A DNA stretch of 64,000 nt from Halichondria panicea (lineage: Eukaryota; Porifera; Demospongiae; Suberitida; Halichondriidae), in NCBI RefSeq assembly GCF_963675165.1, contig NC_087383.1:6719139-6783138 (forward strand). The letters are read 5' to 3'. Positions 46,901-58,300 of this stretch are shown here, in pieces. Position 1 is the stretch's first letter, and each line of letters begins with the position of its first letter. Made by a program: the position numbers and the translations under genes. The notes beneath the pieces were generated by a model, which was not told the origin of the DNA, searched no databases, and saw only the letters and a list, made by a program, of their open reading frames with translations.

Positions 46901-47354
46901 AAAAGCTTATTGTAGCAACTTTTTGCATAATCTGGAGAGAGTTAGAGATGAAAGACATGCTCACTTGTGTTTTTGTTCATTTTCATGTTTGGTTGCCAAA
47001 ATGATGATCACCTTTGAGAAAAAATCACACACAAAACAAGCATCAAATGCTAAAATAATAAAAAAACTGTTATAAAAATCAAATTCTACACTATTTTTTA
47101 CCCCTGGGAACAGCTGTTGTTTGCTAGACTCATCCAGGGCTTGCGGAAAGCCCTTCTTGTTCACTCACTTTCTGGTCCCGTTTTTTACCATTGAATTACT
47201 GTACGAAAATACGCCCACGCACTACTTCCGGTCTGACATCTCTACCCTCTTGGGGATCGAGATATCTTAGTAAATTAGTCAGTATATTGTATATTTTACA
47301 ATGATGTCATTGCACAAATCACAGCAGTTTTAATGAAATAACACAGCTACTTAC
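43986..47354. other. Noncoding with repeat fragments
   Basis: Contents: a perfect hairpin at 44424-44467 (TAGACTCGCAAGCCGTC arms); an inverted-repeat element at 45090-45192 related to 24700; a possible hAT-type remnant at 45520-45624 (PFIGFAIDETSDSIHKKNI); and an S-type end at 45893-45961 (TAGCCTCGATTCCAGGCCG). A - frame at 46578-46360 has no known family. Confidence 0.5.
44424..44467. repeat. Perfect hairpin, 17-bp arms
   Basis: TAGACTCGCAAGCCGTC, a 10-base loop, then the exact complement. One arm's sequence recurs near 37752. Confidence 0.85.
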
Positions 47355-47565
47355 AACATTTATGACCTAGACTAGTGACTAGTTTTGTTGTGATGGCTTC
47401 TACTTCTGTTCTGCTCTGCTCTTGCTCAAGCTCTCTCCAGTGTTGGAAAGTCAGGTTTTGTCTTCCTTTGTACTGTGGTAGAGTAGTGGGCGTTTTTCTG
47501 TCAGTACCTACCGACTCTGGCAAGTCTACTTGCTTCCAGCTGCAGACGCTTGTTTGATATGCCAT
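47355..47565 (-). CDS. Possible first exon, unknown protein
   Basis: ATG at 47565 opens a 70-codon frame (MAYQTSVCSWKQVDLPESVG, then FQHWRELEQEQSRTEVEAIT) that meets a good donor, GTT|GTAAGT, at 47354. No partner exon or family was recognised. It is kept because the donor falls exactly at the end of the open frame. Confidence 0.3.
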
Positions 47566-47700
47566 CTCAGTAAGATCAGTGCTCCTTGTATGAGCCTAGA
47601 GTTGTGATGGCGATTTCTCTTTCTTGACACTAATAGTAGTTTAATCAACCACGTGGGTGACCATAGTACAAAAGGTTAATTGATAAACTACAAAGACTTT

Positions 47701-48320
47701 TACAGGGGTTTTCAGAGTTCTTGCATTTGCAATGTCTAGAGCGGAAGTACTTGTCACGTGAACCATTACGTACAAGATTGAATTTCTACCTCATTCCAAA
47801 CCGATTTTTTTCCAATACATGATTTAGGAGAAAATCAACCTTTGGAAATAGCCTTTGCAAGCCTTTTGCATCACCGCTGAAGCTATCCTTGAGATTGTAA
47901 GCAGTTCAAATAGTTTTGTGAGCTACTATTACTATTAGTAACACAAGACTGGATGTCTAGAGCTAAGAGAGATTCTACTGTCTGTATGACTCATCAGCTT
48001 GCAGCAACACAAAATGAGTAGGCAGGCCGGGGCAAGCCACTTCAACCAGTTCCTTATAATACTGGGAAGCTACACTCTTATTTCAGACTTCTCTGAATAA
48101 CTAGTACATTTAGTAACAAGGAGTAATTTTGTCTATTAAAAACTAGCCTCGATTCCAGGCCGCTGAGAAAGGCACTATTCAAGGGGCTGGAGTCGAGGCT
48201 AATTAAAAACTCAAATGTAAAAAAACTTGTCTGACTCAGCAACATTTGTAGGAATATCACGTGACAAGTGACTTCCGCTCTAGACATTGGAGATGCAAGA
48301 ACTCTGAAAACCGCTGTACT
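47701..48320. mobile_element. T-family element with about 70-bp inverted repeats
   Basis: TACAGGGGTTTTCAGAGTTC, then ATGTCTAGAGCGGAAGTACT and TGTCACGTGA at the left, matched by its complement at 48252-48320. A related end is at 20911-20990. No ORF with known domains. It contains the S mini-element at 48144. Confidence 0.75.
48144..48201. mobile_element. 58-bp S-family mini-element with perfect 9-bp duplication
   Basis: TAGCCTCGATTCCAGGCCGC to GGCTGGAGTCGAGGCTA, flanked by ATTAAAAAC at 48135-48143 and 48202-48210. It is nested in the T element. A related fragment (GGCTGGGATCGAGGCTAAG) follows near 48385. Confidence 0.85.
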
Positions 48321-49346
48321 AACAAATTTACTATTGAATCCACCCACGCACAAACGGTAGTTACCAGGCCCTCTAGTGAGAGGGGCTGGGATCGAGGCTA
48401 AGAGTAACCAAGAATCAAGGTGGAGCCCACCCACCCACCACGTGAGGATCCTCATCAACTTCGGTGAACTTAGTCGATCCCTGAGGGAAAGCGATCGTTT
48501 GGCGAATCCTATAAGGCTCCAAAATTTGGTAATACTCCAGTAAATAGCTAGTAGCAGTAGACAATGTGGCTATTCATGCAGTAGAGTGTATAGGACGCCC
48601 ATAAATAAAAAGGACTCCCTGCATGCACCTTAATTAATATCAGCAGCCTTTGTGGCTCCTGAAGAACGAGGAATGATGTACATCTATAAGCCACCATCAC
48701 CAGTACACTCATAATTCAGTATTATGATATTTGAGTATGCATAATAATTTGCATGCATACATACTGTATATACAAGCATAATTATTATTAATTTTGTGAT
48801 CATAATAATAATTATAATTATGCTTTTGCATGGTATAATTTATGTCTAAGTTTTTGTGGCATTTTTATAGTTTTTGCAACACATCCCTCTTTTCTTGAAT
48901 AGTTGATGGAGTCACGGTAACTGCACATTGTTTTGTTAAGCCATCAAGTGTTTACTTGTTCCATAGCTTGTAATGTTTCGAGGTGCCTTTTCTTACTACT
49001 CAACATCCAGGTATAATCTAATTCAATCAATAATTGTAGAGACTCTAGTATCATGATCTTATTTTTTGTAAGCTCATCATGATCATGAATGGATCGATTC
49101 AGCTATAGCTTTTTGTATTCATTTGGCCAAGAAATCACTTTTTATTACTAAAAATTGAAATTACAATCATAGTGATGTTAATTATTAACTATAAAACTGT
49201 GTGCATAATAATCTGTAAATATAAGACTTAGTGCATGAGTACAAAAACTAGAAGGTGCATGTGAACAGGATTAAAGGATATTGTGTGAGTGTGGTACTAA
49301 ACACACAGCAGAGACTATATACTAGGAAAGTGTTGAGTGTCCATAA
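48321..49346. other. Noncoding
   Basis: A stretch near 48440-48590 is related to the secreted-exon region at 36900-37060. The rest is AT-rich with no feature. Confidence 0.4.
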
Positions 49347-52300
49347 TTATTGTGGAACTCTGTCGACAATGTACTGACACACCCTAACAGCCACGTCTCC
49401 TCTCTTGAGATCCAGTAAGATGATCAACAGAGCTCGGAACGTGGCAACAAGAGGGTTGGGGGCACGCCACAGCTTCAAAGCTTCAGCCATGGCTATTTGA
49501 GTAGACTGTCGGAAAGCAAGGTCTTTGATGTCAGTTTGTTGGCCAGAAAGCAGTTCCAGCTTGAGAAGGTAAGTGTCTACATTATCAAAACAGGCAGCCA
49601 AGTTGTACAGATCGTGTTCTATGACCTCAGTGTCCAGCTGTGTGTCACTGACTCCAATCCTTCTCTTTAGAGCAGCCAGTGTTAGACCACTCACCACTGA
49701 TTCACCTGATAAAATTATATAAACAAAGGTCAAATTATAACGCTAACAATGCATACATAAACTCGAAGTATTAAAAATTAGCAACTCAATGACATGCATG
49801 CACTGACAGTACAAACAATGCTACCTATAACCTAGCTATGACGAGTAATTAATACATACATATATACCGTATTTACTTGATTAAACGCCCAGCGTAAAAG
49901 CTCTGTCTTTGTCAATAAACGCCCATCTTATATAATCGCCCATGCATGGGGCGTGGCACTGTGGGTGGAGCTAAAATAGCACGTGGAACCAGTTGCAAGC
50001 GTGGCAGCATAGAATAAATAATTATACTTTTTTATAATGCATTGATGGTAGAGAGAGAGATACCGACACAGAGGGCACTCCTATGACTTAAATTTAAGCT
50101 GAGAAATAGATTTAAGCTGAGACAGCAGCCCAAGAAGAGCACAATAACTGCTGCTGTGCAACAGTTTTGGAGGAGACATAACAATAAACGCCCTCCTCGT
50201 TCAAACGCCCCCTCTAAAGACTTCGATCTGAAATAAACGCCCGGCAAGTAAATGCGGTACATGCATGCACAAGTAATACACATTAATTAGTACAGCACTT
50301 GTGTGATTATTGTCATGATCTGATTCAGCTGTAATTATGAGCAGTACCTTCAGTGTGTGACCAGTCCTCAATGGTTGGAGCTGCTCCAGCCACCACAAGG
50401 AGAGAGGCTGGGCGTATAATTATAGAGAGTGTACATTTTCATAGTGAACACAGTTTTAATACTGTGCAAGGATAATTACAAGCACTTTAATTAGCGTCAC
50501 TCCACAAACCAAGTACATGGACGTATACTAGCTATTAGGAGGTGTTTAATTACTCAATGTAGACTTTAGGTTAAACATCCTATATAATTAATACACCAAT
50601 TAAGTAAAATTGTTCCAACATACATTCAGCAGTACCTGTGCTTGGATAGTATGGTGTTGGTATGAGGGCTGGTAGTAGATCATCACTAATCTCCTTAGCA
50701 GCAACACCAGCCAGTTCCTATATAGAGAGACACAAATAATAATTAGCAAATCGAAACACTATACAGCAGGCGTGTAATAATATTCAATACCTCTGCAGCA
50801 AGAAAAGATAGACGCACACATCAACGTAGCCAAGCAATCATTTCAACTCACGAGAGGGTTTCGTCCAGCAAACACACTAAGTGGATCCAGAATTCTTCTC
50901 AGTGCTTCACCACTGGAATCTCCGGTGCTTTTCCAGACTTTTAGAACACCATCGAGATTATTGCACTCCTGAAATGCAGCACTGGCATTCTCAGTAATAG
51001 CTGTGCGTACGATATCAGCCAGTCGAGGATTCTTGTTCCAACAAGTTGCAAGGGCCGAGATGAATCGATCAGACAGTTCCTTGTGTGCTGGATTGAACAG
51101 GAGCTGTAGAATATTCTCACCGAGATCAGCGTACACTTCAGCTTGGAGCAGACTACTCAATGGGGTGGTGTGTACATTGTTAGTAGATACGACACACATC
51201 TTTTGGTTGATTACGCTTTCAGCGAGAGACTTGAGATCAAAGACATGTGTATCTTCCAGAGGGTAGGTCACACTGTGAGGAGGAAGGAGGGCCTCCTCAA
51301 TGACTACAGTAGAGCATATCTCAGTGGAGGTGTCAACAACTTTCTTCATCACAATAGAGCGCAGCTGGAATACATCCAGTGAGAGATGGTGAGCTTGAAT
51401 CAAAACAACCACTTTCTTCTTGTCAATGACCTCAACCAACACTTCGATACCTTCAACAGTGCCCCAGCAAACACCAGTCTTCCAGATCGAGCATTTGCGT
51501 TGTAGAAAAGGGACGTCAGAATCTATGATTGGAGCAAGCCCAAGGGAGAGAGATATTCGAAGCAGGAGAACGTGAAGAAATCGAGCGTCCAGAAACTGGT
51601 CTTTGTGTGAGCAGGACATAACCCAACCAAAATGATAAGCAAGGTCATCGCGATGCATGAACACTTTTGTGTCAACTTCTAACCGGATGAGGGCGGGACA
51701 GAAGAGATATTTCTCGTCAGGTGATACGGACTCACCAGCGTCTGTTCGATGCTGATTAATAAGACGGAGGACTTCCGCGTCTTCAATGGGCACAGCAAAC
51801 TCGAGATTAATCAAAAATCCAATGAGCATGTCAGTATCCAAGTTAGGGAATTGAGCAGCCAGCTTGGAGCAAGGAACAACACCAGTACTAGTGCTTGTGG
51901 AGAGTTGACAGTGCTGATCAAAATCTTCTGGAGCAAATATGGTGCCATTGACTTTACCCAGGAGCTCTTCTTTCTTAACGACAATGAAGCTCTTCTCTGG
52001 TGAGCTGGTTTTGTGTAGGAAGAGGATGTGACCTTTGTCATTGAGCTGAACACAGATTTCAACAAGACGAGGGATGGTTGTCGGTATGAATGGTACAACT
52101 TCTTTGTGCTTCTTGGAGAGAGCTTGACTGGATTCTTCTTTTATTTGTTGCTGAACTTGCTCCAGTGACAACGCAATCTCATCCTTGCCAACAAGGTAAA
52201 TCAGAAACATGTGTGCATTTAAAGAAACAGCCAACGTTGATCGAATGCTGGCGCAAGCAGGGCCGACAGTGGCTCGCAATATCTTCATGCCACTAGAGTT

Positions 52301-55300
52301 GGAGTAGCGATTATCCATGGGAATGAACTTCAGCAGATCCAGGGTCGGATATCTCGAAACAGCTTGCAAAACAATCTCTTCTTTCTTGGCAATCTTCCGT
52401 TTATCGGTTAAGCAATCAGCATAGCTACCTACCACAATGAGTGGAGCTTTGCCCTCCATATTGGCACACTGGTTGGCAATGATGCCCAACCAATAGGAGG
52501 CAGAGTGAGTGGTGAAGGTGTTATCTTTATGGAGCCCTAGGACTAGGACAATAATGGGCCGACATGCATCAACTGCTGACTTGATAATGGCAGCGTGACT
52601 GCTGTAGTAGACCTCTTGACCAGCAAAGTCATAGACCAACACATCTCCAAAGACACGGCTCTTGAATAATCGAGGGATGATTCCGGCTGTTTTCTGACTG
52701 ACTCCATCGACTTCTTTAGGAGAGACGAAGATGTTGACTAGAGATGTGAGTGCAGTTGGCTCGTGTTCCATTGCTTCAATGAGAGTGCTCTTTCCTTCTC
52801 CACCGTGACCGATAACAAGTATCTTCACTGGATTTTTCAGAGGATCCTTTGAAAACACTTTACCAAGAGCTTTGCGATGCTGGGAATATGCATTTTCAGC
52901 AGTAGCTCCGTGTTGCAGCAAGAGTAGAATAACGTCCTTGTTCCCTGCAAGAAAGAGTGGTGTGTGTCCATCGTCATCTTTGATATTGGGATCACAGCCA
53001 ACAACGTCATTCAAAAGATATTCCACGATTTTGGTAACCCCATACCGGCAGGCAAGTAGAAGAACATCTGCAATGGATATGTGTCAATAATCATTGAGCA
53101 CTTAGCTGAAAGTGCATGTATATGCAGTGCTCTATAATAATATTAACCTGATCATGATTCGTTCATACAAGTTTTGGTTGTTCGAAGATATCTCATCATA
53201 ATTATATCATTCACGTGTTGTGTAATGCATGATTATAGTTAATTGTATTGTGATTTACTTATTATTGCCTTGCGTCATCTCTACGACGTACATAGCGAGT
53301 ACTACAAAATAATGACAGAACTCACTGAGCCGTGACCACAAAGGCAATAACGAATGCGTAAAGCCAAGCGTCGTGTTACAATACGCCTACGCCCATGTTT
53401 TAAGATTTAATTACAGTAACGTTAACCATAGAAATCACACATTGACAAGTTATAATGTCATGAAATTCAATAATTATATACATGTACAGTGCATCCAGCT
53501 TAGAGAGTAGATTACCACATTTGTGTGAGTGGCTGTATACTTAAATGTTGATATCTTTTGATTAGAAATGGTGCTGATACAGGTGAATGAATAAGCTATA
53601 TAATTATACAACATATCCCAAAAAATTAGAATGACGCTATAATCAACCACAAACTTAATTAAGAGTGGACGTACAGTTATTGTAGCCCACTTATGTGGTT
53701 GAAGCGTGATTGGTTTGTGGTTAGCAGCTGCTGATGTCATCAAAACAGTAGAAAATAGTAAAATTTGTAGTTTTTCAGTGTTATTACAGCAATGGAATAA
53801 GCATAGAGGATGTTCTTGGTATCAAAACGTAGCCCATTAATTATGCCTCGAGGCGTAGCCGCACGAGGGATACGGTAAAGCTGACTGTGTGTGTGTCTGT
53901 CTGTCTGTGTGTGTATTCCAGCTATAACTGCTCAACGGTTGCAATGTAACGAAAACTAACAGCTTCTATAGGCTTCTAGCCACGTTCTCTTGGATTTTGA
54001 TTCGTGGATTAGCAAACTAAAGCTTCTTTCTCGAGTTATGGCTAGTTTGACTCACATTAAAGGCTGTTGCAGTCTCTTCAGAATCTTTCATAGCATCATC
54101 TGTCCGCACAAACTTTCTATTCAACATATGAGTTAGCCTTGCACTAAAGCGCTAGCTTTTTGTTAGCTACAATACTCAGATAATATAATTATGTTAAAAC
54201 AGCTAGCTAGCAGTAGCCATTATTTTGTGAAATTGATATCTTTGGACACACCCTTTAATTATTCCTGTGGATGTAATGCGCATGCGCGCTCATCCCCCAT
54301 GTGTGAGAAAATAATATCCAAGATCCAGATCCCGATCCTCCTGGCAGAATCATCTTTGTCTTGAGGGCCTGGTAAGCCACAAAACACTACCATATAACAA
54401 TATAGATAACAATAATTATGCATGTACACAGGTCTTTTCTTCTTAGTCTTAGATATTATATACACTGAACTACAGATCCTGGAAGAATCAATTTTCTTCT
54501 TTCTTGAGGTCCTGGTAAGCCACATAATACAACAATAGATGCATTGAAAGCTATAAGCTATTAATTTTTCAGAAGTTATTACTCTAACCAAAAGTATACC
54601 TAAAAATCAGTAAAATTTAATCATGAATTATATACACTGTGAACATATATAAGACCCATGAAGAATAGCCAGGATACCTAAACCATTCAACATGCAACTA
54701 TCTTATGAAGTCCGAGACCTTAGCTGTTTAAGGTTAGTGTTTACCGATTACCGACTATAACAATTTGCTGTTGTTCTTATTAACCCTTTCCCCGCTTTAG
54801 CCGACTATAGTCGGCATGGCTACTGATAAATTTAAAAAAATCATTGTGCACACTGTGTTGGAGCTATGCACACACTGCAGATACCAGCACATGCGCATTG
54901 AGCTGCTCTTCCACATGGTATTTTTAATATTTTGCTTGGAGGTACGGTTCGATCAGAATTGTCGAAAGAAAAGTGACCGTTTTATAATTGCTACAACATC
55001 TTCGTAGTACAACCTCAGGGAGGTTCTAGGGAAGCTAGAGAGTGAGAATATCGATGCCTATGGCCTTGTAGAGTGAGAGGACAGTGACTGGGATCATAGC
55101 TAGGTAGGAAGCTTCCTTTCAGAGGTCAAGCTAAAAAGAAAGAGCCTGAGAATCCTGAGGAAGACGCACTTGAGGTGGACCATCTTCCTGAACCTGGTAA
55201 GTCACTATAGAGTAGCATTTGTAGTCTTGATAGCTTCACTATAGGTTTGTTTAGGCTAGTTAGTACAACAGTGGACATCATGAGCCACCATTAAACTTGT

Positions 55301-58300
55301 AAACCTGTGTGTAGGTGAAGAAAATATTTCCCGGGAAAAGGGCGTCTGCCGATAGAACCTCAAATACAAGTTTCTGCAGATCCTGATTGAGCCCTGAGTG
55401 AGCCATGTCACCGTGAGAACATTCTGAACACTTATATCATTTGTTCAGTCACTTCGTAACATCATACAATATTGTTTGTGTACATAATTGTGAATTTTTG
55501 TTAACAATTGTTATTTGTGGGGTGGTGGTTGGTTGCTAGGCAACAATGATGATCCCATGGATGCGACAGGTCCGGTTCTACCTGTGGAACTTTGTTACAA
55601 GTGTTTTTAATATACGGTTCATGAGTTATAAATTTTTTAAACAAAATAAGCGAATATTCACTTTTAATTAAAGCAGGGAAAGGGTTAATCCCCAAACCCA
55701 CCACCTCATGTTTTCATGGAAAGTTTTTGGGATATGTTGTAGCTTATTCATTCACCTACACAATAGTATCAGCACCATTTCTTAGAAAGGTTCCAATCAA
55801 AAGATATCAACATTTAAGTACAGCCACTCACACAAATGTGGTAATCTACTCTCTATAAGCTGGATGCAATAACAATAGAGATAAAATAATTGTTCCTTTT
55901 CGATACTGTATATTGGGAGATGTCTGAAACACATTCACATGAATTGAATAAAGCAGATCCAAGGTTCTAAATCAGTTTTGTTGTAGCTGTTGCTTCTGTG
56001 AGCTGTTTATAGGAAGGAGCTCTGTCTCACAGCATAATTAAACTTTGTAGCCAGTCAGAGAGCCATGCAGAACACACGAGCCATGGAGAGAATCAGAGCA
56101 CAACAATCAGAGAGCCACAAATAGGGCCAGGGGGAGCAGACCTTTCAACATGACAGTTAACATTTCCCAGCTCAAAATACATTTTTTTACACATTTTTCT
56201 TAAAAAATCCATATCTTATGAAATCACTTGTAACTATAGTAACCCAGACCCCAGCTATCTTGACACTATAGAGAGCATCGATGGAACACTAACAGCTGAA
56301 CAGTTTGAGAGAGAACTCAGAACCCACTAATGTTATAGAAGATCGACCAAAGATTCCAACGTTCGGTTACAAAATTATTGACCGGGTAAAATTATCATGT
56401 GGCTTGTGTTCAATAAGATAAAAAAACAGGAAATGTCATGAAAAAACAGATATCACGTGATTGATTGAAATAGCGTGATAAAACCAGTGCATGCATGTAT
56501 CATGCTAAGTCTCGATTCCAGGCCGCACTTCACATCAGGGAAGTGGCTGCAGTGAAGGAGGCTAGCATAATTATCAGTCCAGGACTTGGTCTATAAGCTT
56601 TTTCCTCTGGCTCTCCATGTTATAGCTTGATTCTGAAAAGTATAGATTCCTATACCTATATATAGCTATGTGATCCACATAATTAAGATGTTCTATGATT
56701 ATTACAAGGTCCAGGAGACTTGATCTATAATTATATATGCTCAGGAGCTTCTTCCTCTGGCTCTCCATACATGCTCTTTATTTATAGCTTGATCTCTGAA
56801 AAGTAGATTCCTATGATCCCATGCAGTCACTGTCCTCTCACTCAATAATTATAAGCATAGCTGCCCTATAGAACCTCCCTGAGGTTATACTACGAAGATA
56901 TTGGAGCCATTATCAAACGGTCATTAATCTTAGCCTCGTTCCCAGGCCTTTTTTTCTTGCTGTTGTTCATCCATAAATAAAAAAGAATAGCAAAATAAGG
57001 CAGCATGGAAATTAGGGTACAGTTAAGAAAAAGTAAGGGCCTGGTTTAGGAAATGGCGTGATCCACAAGGATATTTATGAGCGTAGGAGATATGTAGCCC
57101 ACAATCGGGACGTAAGGTATTCTCCCACGCATTCACAGTTAATAATAATTATAAGACTTGTATACTGAGACACTGCCAACAAGCTACTGCATGCAAAGTT
57201 ATGGAACCAGCGTGGCCAGCTCTGGTGATGATGACTAAGCTATTAGTTTAGATCTAAGACACAAGAAAAATATATTAGATATTCAATGGATAGAATCTAA
57301 ACACACAATCTAGACTGGTAGAACATCTCTAGCACTGCATATACCACACTGCATACCCACACTCATTTTCACCCTTCTACCGTCCTTCTACCCTCACACG
57401 ACTTCCTGATATAATTATACATCACGGCTCTCCTTTTTGCTAACTCTATACCTCTATATTCCTCCATTCCTCCCGTATTTTATTGAACAATTACAGCTAT
57501 AGACTAAGTATAGAATGTTTTGCGAGCATCAAAGATAATTATAATCAACCCTCGCAAAGTTCACATATTATGTGAACTTTGCGAGGGTTGATCAATTCGC
57601 AATAATAAAATTGCAAAATCTAAAATTATCACTAGTAAATACACATGATCCTTACCAGAACGCAATAGTTAGATCGCAAAGGGTGAAATTTTCTGCTGCT
57701 TGGGCTCATTGTGCCTCGGTGCGCATGCGCAAGTGAGGTATACGGTAGTGTGTTTGTGTGTGTGTGTGTGTAGACTGCTACAGCTGCTCAAGGATGAATC
57801 AAGTGCAAGTAAGAGTTTCTATATAGGCTTCTAGTCATGTTTACTTGGATTTGCAAAATAATGCTTCGTCCTCGAGTTATGCCTAGTTTTGCTTACTTGG
57901 AATGACATTGCAGTCTTTTCAGAAGAGTGCGTAGGGAAACTTGTCCATGGAGTGTTGCTACTCTATTTAGTAGTTAGCTCTGCACTAGAACGCTAGCTAT
58001 TGGTAGCTGCAACAGTGAGAACAGAGCTGCAAGGCTCTATACAGATGCAACTATTAACCTTGGCTTGAACTTTTGGCATCGATCGTTTTAACAACAATCA
58101 TGGCCGATCATTACCCACTCTTTGAGTTTCTCTGTGATCTTGGATTCTGCCTGCATGCAGCAAATTCAATGCAAGATTGTTCATCAATAATTAACCCTTT
58201 CCCGGCTTTGGACGACATATGTCGTCCAGCGGACCGAGATTTTTCAAAAATTTGCTGTGCAGGCTGTGTTGGAGCTATGCGCACGCTGTAGGTACCAGCA

